Shown here in pieces: positions 11,771 through 25,991 of a DNA stretch of 64,000 bases. The DNA lies in NCBI RefSeq assembly GCF_004011695.2, contig NC_082418.1, forward strand, positions 868,001-932,000, in the 5' to 3' direction. The stretch is from Ascochyta rabiei. Taxonomy: Eukaryota; Ascomycota; Dothideomycetes; Pleosporales; Didymellaceae. A model generated the notes under the pieces. It did no database searches. It was given only the letters and a program-made list of their open reading frames with translations, and was not told where the DNA came from. Made by a program: the position numbers and the translations under genes. How positions within the stretch are numbered: the stretch's first letter is position 1; each line of letters starts with the position of its first letter.

Positions 11771-11844
11771 TCGATGTGGAGTGGATGATAGAGGACCGTC
11801 GATGTGGAGTGGATGATAGAGGACTGTCGATGCGGAGTGGATAA
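11771..11844. repeat. 28-bp tandem repeat abutting the RIB4 start
   Basis: About 2.6 copies of a unit beginning TCGATGTGGAGTGGATGATA. The first copy starts 2 bp from the RIB4 ATG, so the repeat forms the proximal 5' UTR/promoter of the gene. Confidence 0.9.
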
Positions 11845-12251
11845 CAACGACACTCGATGTGCGTGCGGTATCGCTTTCGTTGCTTGGACAGCTGGACAGC
11901 TGGACAGCCGGAATGCAGGAACGGGAGTCACCAGCGAACCGCTGCCCCGCAATCGCGACAGGGGTTCTGCAGTCACGTCTTGGCATGATCACAGCGTGCC
12001 TTCGTCTGAAACACCAACAGGAACATCACCATTTCCACATACGAAAGCACAATGCAGCAGCAGTCTTCACAGGCTTGCAACAGGTGATTTCGTTCATTCC
12101 AAGCTTCGCATCGACCCTCTTGGGTACAACACAGCCGATCCGTGTACATGATCATGACATGCAGCTCCGTCCAAGGAGCTGTCGTAACACCAGCCAATCC
12201 GTACCTATCGTAGACCAACTCTAATCATTAAAACGCAAGCCGCTCGCCTAC
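11845..12251. other. Intergenic region between RIB4 and GFA1
   Basis: No gene supported. It holds the RIB4 promoter side and the GFA1 3' flank. A short CAGCTGGACAGCTGGACAG repeat is present near 11890. Confidence 0.5.
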
Positions 12252-14649
<2,398 letters not shown>

Positions 14650-16407
14650 GGCGAGGAAACGAAAGTACTGTGGGAGACGAGAAGAAGAAAAACGATCGTA
14701 AGGGTATCTCGTGCAGGTGGGCAGGTGGGCGGGTATGGAGCAATATGCAGGGAGAGAGAGGAGATGGTATGAGAGGAGCGAAAAGGCGGTCGGTGTTGAT
14801 GATATTTGTATCTGAACAGGCCAAGCATGCAGCGTCCCACCATTCTCCATATCTACCCCCGGCTAGGGTAGCTCGTCTCTGCGACCAGTGGCGCCTTGAC
14901 ACTAACCACATCATCCTTTCATCTTGCCTCTGCCTTTGCCCGTCCACCCTGTCGTGTCCCGAGCGCTGATTCCACCTCGGATCGCAAATCCATTCCCAAC
15001 AAGACGACTCCTATTCTGCCCAAACGTCATGGCTCGCCCGTCCACCGTGGCCTCGGACACGGCGGCCGCTGAGGTTGTTCCTGATCTGCGCTACCGTCTA
15101 TTGATGCTCAGGGACGCGAGGCTGAGCATCCTAAACATAGCAACACCATGCCCGCTTTCTGTCTTTTCACCACCACGCTTGAGGATTTTCTCTCCGCGAC
15201 GCTATTTTGTGGCGCATTCAATTCTCGTGTCTAGTAGCGCACATCGCTTTGGCCGTGTCGAACGTGCCCGTGGTTCATGGTCCATCGCTTGCTTACCACG
15301 GTATGTTTGAGAGGCGTGTTTCTAATTACACCGCAGTGCCGAAAACAGGTGCTCAGGCTACGTCAGCAGCGTTATCCATGTCGAAAAGTGCCCCCCCCCC
15401 CCAGACAGTGCACATTGGAGACGCTGGCCCACCCATCCCGGTTACACGGGATTTGTTTTCTCGTAAGTGAGTATGCTGCCTTGGTGTCTGCTTCACCCGT
15501 CGCCTTGCAAACACGGCAGGAACCACAATGTGTCTGTGTTTGTGTGTCGCCCTGGTCACGGTCGTTGTCAAGAGGCCCCACTGTCCGCGATTCATGCAGC
15601 TGCCATCAAGCAGAGTTGAGGATGTATTCGCCATGCAAGAGCGTCTTCTGCATAGCTGTTATCAGCCCGCAAGCCCTGTCTCACACTGCACATGTGTATA
15701 CAGCAAACCTCGTCTCAGCCTTCCCCTCACATGAACGAGATGCATGGGCTGATAGGTGGTTGTCCTCACGCCGCAAGCCACCATGTTTTGAGCTCACCCA
15801 TGCACCGCAGTACTGCCTGAGAAAAGGCTTGTTCAGGGTTTTCGATGTTTTGTACGATATCAAAATACCGGAAATGTGCCTGTATAGTGTGCGATACACG
15901 ACTGTACGGTGAAGGGTGCAGCACACTACTGCACGTTGTGGCGAGCTAGCTCGTCGATGTTGCGCATACCGCAACTCCAACGGCGAGGCAGGCTTGCCGA
16001 GAGCAGACCGTGAGGCTACGAGAAGGATCTCGTGGCGGTCTGTTGCGGGCCGTGTATCAAGAAGAGGCTTTTCACTGTGGAGTCTTGTCAGACAGGCTCA
16101 CCGTGTGGCGTCGCGCTATCAGCCGCACTTCAGCCTTACAGGTGAGGTGGCAGCTGACCAGTGCTGGCAAACTAACGCCCTAAAAATCCTTGCGGCTCAA
16201 CATGCACCGCTGCATGTCAACTTAACGCTGACCATGACTTGTGAACATATGTATATTCGAGGCACAGCTCCCTGCTTTGGCTCGTACCCAGTCTGAAGGC
16301 GCTCTATACCCCACCAGCCAGCCTGATGAACAAAACTATGTTACAAGGAAACCGCCTGCCCACATGCATGCTGCGTGAAGATAGATGAATGAGAGCTGAC
16401 GTTGCGC
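14650..16407. other. Gene-free 1.76 kb between GFA1 and the amino acid transporter
   Basis: No gene supported. It contains the GFA1 promoter/5' UTR and the transporter 3' flank. A C12 homopolymer lies at 15391-15402 and a GTGTCTGTGTTTGTGTGT stretch near 15530. The longest open frame here (211 codons from 15277) has no recognisable domain and was rejected. Confidence 0.5.
15391..15402. repeat. Homopolymer C12
   Basis: Twelve consecutive C in intergenic DNA. Confidence 0.95.
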
Positions 16408-18873
16408 TCATCGGCCGTCGCAATACCCGGGAGCCTTGGGTTTGCCTCCTTCGACCCAGCTCTGTACGGTGAGAGAGGTAGTATAGATCATAGCAACCAA
16501 GCCCACGACGCACATGACAACGTCCAGGGTGCGTGCAAATGTGGTTCTGGCAACAGCGCGGTAGTGGAGCATAGGCTACAAGCATTGTCAGTCGTTGGAA
16601 TCACACCAGGAAGGGGGGAGAGGACTTACGGGGTAGATAAACACCAGCGGAATACAGGCGAAGCTGCCCACAAGACTGACGAACTTGTCGAGGTCACCAG
16701 CACCCGCCCAGGCAATGCAAGCGCAGAGCACAACCATGAAGAAGCGGAAGAAGTTCTTCTTCCACTTGATGAGAGGGTTGTACTTGCCAGTCCTGCTGAA
16801 CAATTGCTGGCTGGTGATTTCGATAGCCGGGTAGATTTGCAGGGGTGTCGAGAGCAGAATAGCGAGGGAGTAGATGAACTGTACGGCGTTGACGAATCTG
16901 TTGTCCTGCGGCATGTTGAGCAGAACAACAGTCTTGGTCTTGGAGCCAAAGGCGGCATAGGAAAGGGCGCCGGCGCTGACGAAGATCACAGTGATGATGA
17001 TCATGACACCTCCAAGAACCTTGGGGAATTTCTTGGGATCCTTCATGCCGCTCTGGATTGGAATGATCAGGCCAATGCCTTCGAACGTGAAGATTGCTGT
17101 GCCGATGAATAGCGTCCAGTCCTTGGGGTTGAAGTTGGCAATGTCGGAGATGCCGCCTTGGTGGACGATTGTGAACAAATCGTAGTAATACAGATAGACG
17201 AGGCCCAGAAGGATGAAGGCGTCAGCAATGAGTGCAAGCTTCTGAATGTTGTTGATGTTGCGGTAGAGCGATAGCGGCAAGAAAACGACCATCTGCATCA
17301 AGATCATGTACTTGATGTCGATGAAGGTTGCGCAGTTCGTGACGGCTAGCACGAACGCTTGCAGATTCTCGGAGACGAAGACAATGTAGGCTGACGAGAA
17401 GCCTATCTGCGAAATGACGAGGGAGAAGTTGATGAGATTTCGCATCCATCGACCGTAGAGATGGAGGCCCATGTCGCCGAACGAGCTCTCGACGGCGAGA
17501 CGTGTGTCAACGAGCAGCACGAAGCAGAAGTAGGACAAACCAGCTACAGCCAGAAGCACTACGTTTGAGAAAGCCATACCACCGTTGAGAAACGCTCTAG
17601 GCAGGAATAGGACACCCGTGCCAACGAAAGACTTGAGGAGCAGCATAGCCGCACCTGTAGGCGTGCCCTTGCCCTCGGGCTTCGGCTTCCTCTTTCTCCG
17701 TTTTCCTCCTGGCGCAAGGAGACCGCTGGATTCACCGTACTCGCGTCCTTCGTCCTCGGATTGGTCGCCTGAGTCCAGGGCGTCGGAGGAAAAGTACTCG
17801 TCGGGGCCAAGCACTTCATCGTCGTCTTCAAGCGACTCACCGGCGAAATGGCCATACAGGGTCAGGAACTCTAGGAAGTTGCTTGTGAAGGGTTGGGACG
17901 GTTGCCGAGCTGGTTCGCCGACGGTGCCGTAGCCAGAGGGGCCGGGTGCAGGGGACTGGCTAGGAGCGTTCTTGCGCAGGTACTGCCGACGAAAGCCTCC
18001 TGGCTGCCGAATGGACGACGCACTTATGTCGTGGTCGTCCTTGGGGCGGGAAGCGTGGAAGCTCTTGCTGCGAGACATTCTGCCTCGCTCCTCGGCAGCC
18101 TGCTGCTCGCTCCATCTGTATATCTGCCTGGTGATGTCGCCGCCCTGTAGCTGCAGGCTGGAGAACTCTTCGTCCTCGTCGTCGTCCCCTCTTCTGCTCT
18201 GGGAGTCGTCGTCGCCTCCAAAGCCGCGGGTCGAGCGGCTGGGTGAGCCATACTGGCCGACCAAGTGCCGGCGCACAATCTCAGGGTCCTCGTAAGGCAC
18301 GGGAGAGCGGCCTCGGCCGTCGTAGGAGCCGAAGTTGCTAGGGGGTCCGCGGGTTGAAGCGGCAGCGTTCACGGCAGGCGACTGCGGTGTGGCCGGTGGT
18401 TGAGGGAACCTTGGAGGGCTCTTGCCGAGGGAGTCCTTGAGCGCCGAGGACAAGGCGGAAGTGCCGGGGCCGGGCAGCGACGACTTCTGCTCAGCACGTC
18501 CAGCCAAGGGCGTCTGTATCGGCACTGGGGAGACTTCCTCGAGCTGGGCAGGCGTCGGAATCTGGCCGACGGCGGGCGCGCGGGACTGGACAGACGAAGG
18601 CACGGGCGAGCCGAGCCTTGCGGTCGAGTCTGCGCGTGGGACCGACTGCGGGATGGACTGCGAGATGGACTGCGAGATGGACTGCGAGATGGACTGCGAG
18701 GGAGAGCTGCGGCCGGAGTCCCTCGACGATGAAGGGACTGCCAACGGCCGCGACGAGTCTGGGGCGTCTGTTGCCATGTTGCTCGCTGTCGCTGTCGCTG
18801 TCGCTGTCACTCTCGCTTTCACTGTCACTACCGCGTCTGTCGCGTGGTGTCGAGCTCCCTGCTGGGCTTCCAA
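16408..18873 (-). CDS. Vacuolar amino acid transporter, AVT3/AVT4-type (AAAP family)
   Basis: Seen: exons 18873-16630 and 16575-16408, 803 residues from the first ATG, or 771 from the ATG at 18777 (MATDAPDSSRPL). About 400 N-terminal residues are Ser/Pro/Gln-rich, hydrophilic and include a repeated SQSI tetrapeptide. The Aa_trans domain then runs to the end: GTPTGAAMLLLKSFVGTGVL, then many hydrophobic helices such as NVVLLAVAGLSYFCFVLLVD and WTLFIGTAIFTFEGIGLIIP. The last intron (54 bp) joins IYP to PMLHYRAVART, restoring the final membrane segment (VVMCVVGLVAMIYTT). Known of the family: these proton-coupled carriers export neutral amino acids from the vacuole, and the long cytosolic N-terminus is typical. 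The start is uncertain because a hexanucleotide repeat gives an alternative Asp/Ser-rich frame. Divergent from the SLC12 gene. Confidence 0.88.
18655..18702. repeat. 12-bp coding minisatellite, GGACTGCGAGAT x4
   Basis: Four units, the last diverged at its end, encode repeated SQSI in the transporter N-terminus on the minus strand. Confidence 0.95.
18783..18835. repeat. Hexanucleotide repeat (TCGCTG)n with variants
   Basis: About eight imperfect units at the 5' end of the AVT-like gene. One minus-strand phase reads Ala/Thr/Val, another reads alternating Ser/Asp/Glu. Confidence 0.9.
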
Positions 18874-19456
18874 TCAGGCTTCGGCTACTCCTGTGTAACG
18901 TCGGCGATGGATATTTCTGCACCGCGGAGGTTAGCTGCAAGAGCGCTGGCGGGTCTGAGAGCTGCACAAACGTACCGAGAGGCTCTCGTGTAGCGTTCGA
19001 GAGCGTTGCACAAGCAGCGAGCGAGCAAAGATGGGATGAAAGCAGATACGAAGCTGGTCGAGGAATGTGCCCATGTGCACCAGCACCCTGGTCTGAGGTC
19101 ATTGGATACCACCGCGCGAGCGTGCGCCGCGTGGGGCGCGCGTGGGGTCACCTGCGTCCGACACCCTGGCAACCTGCAACGGCAAGGTCAGGAAGCGTTG
19201 CAGAGCTGGATCGTGCTAAGCCGCCAGAAGGAGCCCCAGTTGTACTTGGCTGGAGACGGTGACTTGTCCCATCGTCATCGCCAAACGCGCGAGTTTCAAC
19301 AGCTGGAGCCCGTCGCCCGCTGTTCCCCATGCCTTCCTCACCGGACTCGACTTCTTGCAAGCATCAACGGGCCGATAGGCGGCCTGCACACCCTCGACCG
19401 GTGCCCTGACCCACGATTGGAACCGCCGTGCCATCCTCCGTCAACCGGACTGCACC
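18874..19456. promoter_or_regulatory. Divergent promoter region of the AVT-like and SLC12 genes
   Basis: About 580 bp between divergent starts. No independent gene is supported; overlapping open frames on both strands lack recognisable domains. It may also hold part of the transporter N-terminus if the start is further upstream. Confidence 0.45.
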
Positions 19457-22400
19457 ATGGCAGGTGTCAGCCACGAACAGACAAGTCGCGTGTTGCCGAG
19501 GTCCCGCTCCAACTTTGCAGCACGAACAGCAACAGATGCTTCTGAGCGGCTGCGTCGACGTTCCTTTGCACAAAGCTCCCCTCCACCCACCGAGAGAACG
19601 CCACTCCTACCCGGTGGGCGCCAGGGCTCAAGCAATCCAGAGGAGGAGGGCCATGGCGTCGAATGGCTGAGGAGCTGGTTCTGCAACACGTTCCACCTGT
19701 CACGCTCAAGGTCGAGTTCAAGCAATCCCAATGGCAGACAACGAGACAGCAGCGACATGTCCAAGCCTCGGCCAGGCGCCTTCCCTAGACCCGTGGGAGA
19801 CACTGACAAGCTGGGCACATTCGCTGGTGTCTTCGTGCCTGTCACCCTTAATGTCTTGAGCATTCTGATGTTCTTGCGGTTTGGCTTCATCCTAGGCCAG
19901 GCCGGAGTCGTAGGCATGATGGGTAAGATCTCCAACCTTCGGCGGTAACAAGGCTGTGTTTCTCCGTTGCTTGCCTTGAGGCTTGATGGCAACTAGGCCA
20001 TAGCGCCCAGTGACATCGCAAACCACCAAGCGCAAGTGGCAGTGGAGAAAGCTCGCAAAGCGTACTCGAACAACTCCACGGTATCACGTGACGCTGACGA
20101 AAGTAGGTATGCTTGTGGCCGGGTATGCAATCAACCTTCTCACCACCATGTCCATCTCGGCCATAGCTACCAACGGAACTGTGCGTGGGGGAGGAGCCTA
20201 CTACCTCATATCCAGGAGCCTTGGCCCGGAATTCGGAGGATCCATTGGTATCGTCTTCTATCTCGGACTCGTCTTCAGCACCAGTCTGAACGCAGTTGGT
20301 CTGGTTGACTGCACCATTGAGAACTTCGGCAGTCGTACCGGCTCCATGTCTCAGTGGATGCCTCAGAGCTATTGGTGGCAGTTCCTCTGGGCTACAGTCG
20401 TGCTTCTCGTCTGTACACTGATATGTCTCGCTGGCAGCGGGCTCTTTGCACGCTGCAGCAACGGTCTGCTAGTCATACTGCTAGTCGCCATCATCAGCAT
20501 ACCGGTGCCAGCAGCGATCAAAGACCCTTACCTGGATGCAAAAAATGGTATCGTCTTCACTGGATTCAATCTGGATACCTTGCACGAGAACATGATGCCT
20601 AACTTCACCAAGGGCGCTGCTGGAAGTGTCACCAAACATCGCGAGAACTTCCGAGACTTGTTTGGGATCCTCTTCCCCGCAACAGGGGGCATCTTAGCGT
20701 AAGTGCCATGTGTGAATACAAAGCTTTCGACTAAGCGGTTTTAGTGGAGCCAGTATGTCCGGCGACCTGAAGCATCCCTCCAAGGCGATCCCAAAGGGAA
20801 CTTTGTATGGACTCGGATTGACATTCGTGTTGTACGCTGTAGTGATTATCGCACTGGCGGCCTCCATTGGAAGAGAAAGCTTCTACAACAACACCAACGT
20901 GATCCAACTCACCAACGTATCCGGTGTTGTCATCTTACTCGGAGAATATGCAACGTCGTTGTTTTCGGTTCTGATGGGTGTCATCGGTTCAGCGAAACTA
21001 CTTCAGGCACTTGCACGCGACCATCTAGTGCCAGGAGTGTCCATCTTCGGCCAAGGCACCAAGGCATCAGATGAGCCCATCTATGCTATTCTTTTCACGT
21101 ATGTCCTTGCACAGCTCACGATGTTCGCCGACATCAATCAGATAGCTTCTTTCATCACCATGACCTACCTCATGACTTTCCTCGTTACCAATCTGGCCTG
21201 CTTTCTGCTCAAAGTTGGCTCCGCGCCGAACTTCCGGCCATCATTCCATTTCTTCAACTGGCAGACCGCGGCAGTAGGTACGTTGGTTTGCGGAGCGACT
21301 ATGTTCTTCGTCGACAGCTTCTATGCCTCTGGATGCGTAGTTCTACTCCTGGCTGTCTTCATACTCATCCACTACACAACACCACCAAAGCCGTGGGGGG
21401 ATGTCAGCCAGGGATTGATTTACCATCAGGTCCGAAAGTATCTTCTTCGTCTCCGACAAGAGCACGTCAAATTCTGGAGGCCACAGATCCTGCTGATGGT
21501 GAACGATCCACGACGCCAATACAAGCTAATTCAGTTCTGTAACTCACTAAAAAAAGGTGGTCTATTCATACTAGGACATGTTATCGTATCTCCAGACTTT
21601 GGTGCAGCTGTCCCTGAGGCGAGGCGACAGCAGTCGTTATGGACCAAGTACATTGACTTCTCAAAAATCAAAGCTTTCGTCAATGTTGCCATCTCTCCAG
21701 CGGTAGAATGGGGTGCCCGAAACCTTGTCCTTGGTGCAGGGTTGGGCGGCATGCGACCGAACATCGTCGTAATGGGCTCCTACAACCTTACTGAACTTAG
21801 AGAGTCTCAACCTGGCCTTGGTATCCCATCCCCTCAGCCATCACGACCATCGAGCAAATCCACAAATCACTCGATCTCTCGCAAGGCAATACAAGCGACG
21901 GCGAGACGCAAGCAATCAGATAAGTTAAACGAAATACTGCCAACCGATACGATAAGACCAGAAGGTTCGGTGGGTATCCAAAGCTACGTCACGACCATCG
22001 AAGACCTCGTGCTCAGATTACAAATGAACGTAGCCATTGCGAAAGGCTTCAAAGATTTGGAATTACCACATGCTCGACCTCCTGTAATGAAGCGTGCACT
22101 GGGTCAATGGGGACTTGCAGATATCGAAGTGGATGAGCCGACTAAGACCTACATCGACTTATGGCCTATTCAGATGTCGGCTGAGGTGGCTACAGCTGGG
22201 GAGGACCCAAGCCGTAAAAACGTGCTGACCGCAAATTTTGACACATACACGCTCATCCTCCAGCTTGGGTGTATACTGCATACTGTTCCATCCTGGAAAC
22301 GAGCATACAAGCTTAGAATCTGCGTCTTTGTCGAGTATGAGACGGACGTTGAGGAGGAACGGGGACGAGTCACTACGCTGATACGAAACTTGCGGATAGA

Positions 22401-23851
22401 AGCCGAGGTAGGTCACTCCCGCTCTTATTGGCCCCAAAGGATCGTATCGCGACCTCGACCTAGCCTCGGAGATCGTCGCTTGTTTCCCTCAAATCATTGC
22501 TAACACGTCACCTACCTAGGTCGTTGTATTTTGGCTCGCAAGTGGCGACCTGAAGACGTACGAGGTAATCGTCAACGGACAGGACGAAGGCGAGTTTGAA
22601 CAAGCAGCCAAAGATATCGACTACTCACTGGAAGACGAGCGTTGGTGGCAAGATATCAAGAGATTGCGCCAACCGAATGCAATGAGCGCAAGTCAAGAAT
22701 GGGCACAAGCCATAAGTCTTCTGGAGGCTGTCAATCAATGGCCGATTGCCTCTTTCCAACATGGCAGACGCGATAACAGACCGAGGCGGTTTTCTGCGTT
22801 GCAGAAGATGCTTCGTAGAGCCAAGAGCAGTGGTTCTGTCGACGGCAATATCCCTGTTGGTCAGCTGCCCGCCAATATCCTGCCTGAGGACGACAGCGAT
22901 TCTGGAACTGCTCTCAGTGATGGAGACGAAGCTGATGACGAGGCTGCAATTACGGAAAGCGAGGCGGGTGTGAGTGGCAGCAACTTTGACGAGTATGATC
23001 TGGATGCCTCGGAAGACGAGAGCGATTTCTCAGATGTCCAGCGACCGCGATCGCTTGGAAGGGCAAAGACTATGCCATCTCGCATTGGCATACCTTTCCT
23101 TTCGAAGAAGCTCGATCTCAGGAAAGCGATGTGGAAAGGTTCACCGAAAGACGGTTCACCAAAGAACAGCCGCCCTACAAGTGAATCTGTCACACCTCTC
23201 AAACCACACCCTAATGCTGCTGCATCCGATACCGCCATCATGCACTCCCCGCGCCGCAGCAAAAAAACCAAGAGCACTGGAAGCAGCACTTCCCAGCTTT
23301 CCACATCCCAGATCTCTTCCTCTTCCCGAGCACCTCCACCCCTCCCTCCAGGATCATTCACTTCCAAACCAGTACCACGAACCGCCGTCGCGCAACAAGA
23401 AGCATCAGGTCCATCGATCATGTTCGTCGACACGCCAGCAGCACTACAACGCCAAGACCCCCTCGCGACCGCCGCCCTTCCTCCGGAAAGCCCCACACCC
23501 TCTGCCTCCCACTTCACCTCCTCGCTCCAACACTCCCCCGCCCCATACCCCTCACCCAACACCCAGCCCGCCGCCTCCCCAGCCTCGGGCTACCCGGCCC
23601 AGCAATCCATACCACTTTCCTTCAACGACCTGCCCTGCCGCGCCCAGCATCTTATTCTCAACGAGCTGATACGCGGCCAGACCGAGGATACGGCTGTCGT
23701 GTTCACAACGCTGCCCAGCCCCATGGACGGCACGTGTAAGAGCGAGAGCGAGAGCGTCAAGTATGTCTCTGATTTGGAGGTTCTGACCGAAGGGTTGGGG
23801 CCCGTCTTGTTGGTTAGTGGGGGCAGTATGACGGTGACTATGAATCTGTAG
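19457..23851 (+). CDS. Cation-chloride cotransporter, SLC12 family (VHC1-like)
   Basis: Seen: exons 19457-19922, 20107-20698, 20745-22407 and 22520-23851; 1,350 residues. The N-terminus is hydrophilic, then the transporter core begins KLGTFAGVFVPVTLNVLSIL. Family motifs include GGAYYLISRSLGPEFGGSIG, GILFPATGGILAGASMSGDL and LMGVIGSAKLLQALARDHLV. About twelve membrane segments end near YASGCVVLLLAVFILIHYTT, followed by a cytosolic domain of about 700 residues (HVKFWRPQILLMVNDPRRQY) and a Ser/Pro-rich acidic tail. Known of the family: fungal Vhc1-type proteins move K+ and Cl- across the vacuolar membrane for osmotic and ion balance. The neighbour transcribed the other way is also a vacuolar-type carrier. 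In the first intron (184 bp) the reading frame resumes exactly at GMLVAGYAINLL. Confidence 0.93.
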
Positions 23852-23968
23852 GGATGGGGATAGGTGTGAGTTGGAGAGAGCTGGGCTGTGGATCTGGTTG
23901 AGTAGGGTTGTGTTTGCTGGCTGCGCTTCGAGTTGTGACGCGAGGCAATATGCATTCTAGGTAGATGG

Positions 23969-24055
23969 AGATGGAGATGGAGATGAGATGGAGATGGTGA
24001 TGAGATGGAGATGGTGATGAGATGGAGATGGTGATGGTGATGGTGATGGTGATTT
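23969..24055. repeat. GAGATG/GTGATG microsatellite
   Basis: About 85 bp of GATGGA/GATGGT/GAGATG units between the SLC12 and MAK11 stop codons. Confidence 0.95.
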
Positions 24056-24102
24056 AGCCCTGGTATCATTGTATAACTATATAAATCTCATAAATCCTAC
24101 AA

Positions 24103-25668
24103 CTACTCGCTATCTTCGCTCTCACTCTCGACCTCAATCTTCTCATCGATAATCTCCTCTTCTCCATCTTCTGGTTTCCCCGTCATCGGATATGCCTTGA
24201 GACACGTTATCCGCGTGCCTGTCGAGTACGTAGCGAGCAGTCTTCCAATCTGGTTAGCGGTGAACCCGCTGCCCTTCTCTGTTTCCGCGTCGCTCTGCAG
24301 CTCCGAGGCATTGATGAGCCAGAGGCGCACTGTGCCGTCGCTGCTTCCGGTTACGACAAGATACTGAGACTTGTTTGTCGCGGAGTAGGAAAGTACTTCG
24401 AAGTCCTTGATGCGGCCTGTGATGCCTGCTGCGGGGCCACCGATCTGCGCAATGAGTTTGCTGGAGGGCAAGTCGTCTTTCTTGCTTTCCGCGTCCTCGT
24501 CTTGCGTCGTGGAGCTCGTATCGTAGAGCAAGATACGACCGTCTTCGGTTGAGACGAGCAGCGTGTTCGGCCCATCGGCCGATGGGAGGTAGTGCATCTG
24601 GTGGATCTTGGTTCTGGGCGTGGGCGCGATCTTGGACTTTGGCTTTGAGTCAATCCCAAACACGACCACCCCGCGCTCAAACGCAACGGCAAACTCCTCC
24701 CCCTCCTTGTCCCAAATCACGCGACGGCCCTCGCCGGACTGAAACCGCCCTTCGCCAACCGAAGCTAACATCTCGCGGGAGAAGTTGAGCACACCGGCCT
24801 TCTTGCCAGTCACCAGATTCCACAATCTCATGCACTTCTCGCCTTTGCCCACGCTCACCATGAGCTTCATGCTTGGGTGCACAGAGAAATCGTTGATGCC
24901 GGAGGGGACTTCGCCGGGTCCTGCGGTGTCGCCGCTTGGTCGGCCTTGGGGTTTAGGGATGGGTGCTTTGATGGTGGAGAGTGCGGTCCAGTCGCGGGTG
25001 CGGGTGATTGCTATCGTGCTGTCTTCCGCGGCGCTGAGCAGCTTGGCGCGTGTGGGGAAGTAGAGTGCTGTGATGTTGGAGGAGTGATGGAGGAGAGAGC
25101 CCAGTTCCTTGTTCTTGGAGTTCTCGGTAATGGCGATTCCTGTTAAGCTGGGAAGTTTGGGGTTCTTTGAAGGTACTGGTGGTGCCGTTGAGAGCGAATA
25201 CAGGTTGATGCGCTCATCCGTTGCACCGGTCGCTAACGTGACTTTATTTGTCTCGTCGGAAAGCGGTGCGAGGGCTAGACACCGGATGGCTGAGGCATGA
25301 GCGTTGAACAGAAAGGTATCTGTGAAGTCCACTTTGGTCTTTTCGGCCTCTGGTTTTGATGCATCGTGCTGTCCTGTGACGAGTTCTGACGGAATCGCAG
25401 CAGCAAACCCGTGCAGAACTCTCTCGTATGATCCAGTGATTATTTGGAAGCTCGAAGTTTCCGAGGCTTTGTCTGTAGCTGTGGGAGCTGATTCCACTAC
25501 TGCCTTGCTCTTGCTCGGAACGATTTTCCCACTGCCTGCACCTGCCTTGCCCTGTACTGCTTCTTTCTTCGTAGGCTGCTTGGTGACCGGTGCACTCTCT
25601 TCTTTCCTACTCTTCAACGATTTCGGTACCCGCGCAACTTCCACATTGTCGTTCTTCCTTTTGGCCAT
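24103..25668 (-). CDS. MAK11: 60S ribosome biogenesis WD-repeat protein MAK11 (PAK1IP1-like)
   Basis: Seen: a single open frame of 521 residues. A Lys-rich N-terminus (MAKRKNDNVEVARVPKSLK) suits nuclear/nucleolar targeting. WD40-like blades follow: FNAHASAIRCLALAPLSDET, ELGSLLHHSSNITALYFPTR with DWTA, GINDFSVHPSMKLMVSVGKG with MRLWNLVTGKKAGVL, and SQYLVVTGSSDGTVRLWLIN. The C-terminus is acidic (EEEIIDEKIEVESESEDSE). Known of the family: Mak11 is a nucleolar beta-propeller protein needed for early 60S maturation, and the animal homologue PAK1IP1 also binds the p21-activated kinase PAK1. The MAK11-specific order (kinetics block, then LWNLVTGKKAGVL, then a tail WD unit) supports this over other WD proteins. 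Divergent from EAF1 with 323 bp between starts. Confidence 0.85.
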   Translation of the reverse strand: MAKRKNDNVEVARVPKSLKSRKEESAPVTKQPTKKEAVQGKAGAGSGKIVPSKSKAVVESAPTATDKASETSSFQIITGSYERVLHGFAAAIPSELVTGQHDASKPEAEKTKVDFTDTFLFNAHASAIRCLALAPLSDETNKVTLATGATDERINLYSLSTAPPVPSKNPKLPSLTGIAITENSKNKELGSLLHHSSNITALYFPTRAKLLSAAEDSTIAITRTRDWTALSTIKAPIPKPQGRPSGDTAGPGEVPSGINDFSVHPSMKLMVSVGKGEKCMRLWNLVTGKKAGVLNFSREMLASVGEGRFQSGEGRRVIWDKEGEEFAVAFERGVVVFGIDSKPKSKIAPTPRTKIHQMHYLPSADGPNTLLVSTEDGRILLYDTSSTTQDEDAESKKDDLPSSKLIAQIGGPAAGITGRIKDFEVLSYSATNKSQYLVVTGSSDGTVRLWLINASELQSDAETEKGSGFTANQIGRLLATYSTGTRITCLKAYPMTGKPEDGEEEIIDEKIEVESESEDSE

Positions 25669-25991
25669 TTCTAGGTTGTGATGTCATGCGTGTTGTTGCT
25701 ATGCAGACGTTTTTCGTGGCCTAGAAATTTTGAGAAAGCCGGCAATATTTGGTTGGCTAGCCGGATGCAGTCCTAGCGCAAAGCTTATCTGGGCAAGTGA
25801 GGGCGGTGACGAAGACGCGCGCGGAGAGAGGTAGGCGGCCCTCGTTTCCTCACGAAACTCCAGTCTCCCATCAGTTCAGCGGTATTGTCAACTACATTTT
25901 CATCAACGAACGCGCTCTACACCCCCCATAATCCATCACATTGGCGACACTCGTGAACAACGGATGTCGGCCACCGTTCGGCGGTCCTCAT
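25669..25991. promoter_or_regulatory. Divergent promoter region of MAK11 and EAF1
   Basis: 323 bp between the two start codons; no gene seen. An ATG at 25964 opens a 16-codon upstream frame (MSATVRRSSYVPRRPS, stop) that overlaps the EAF1 start in another phase and could act as an upstream ORF. Confidence 0.5.

Noticed and set aside
15277..15912. 211-codon open frame between GFA1 and the AVT-like gene
   Set aside because: Cys/Arg-rich, starts without context, passes through a C12 run, no splice or domain support.
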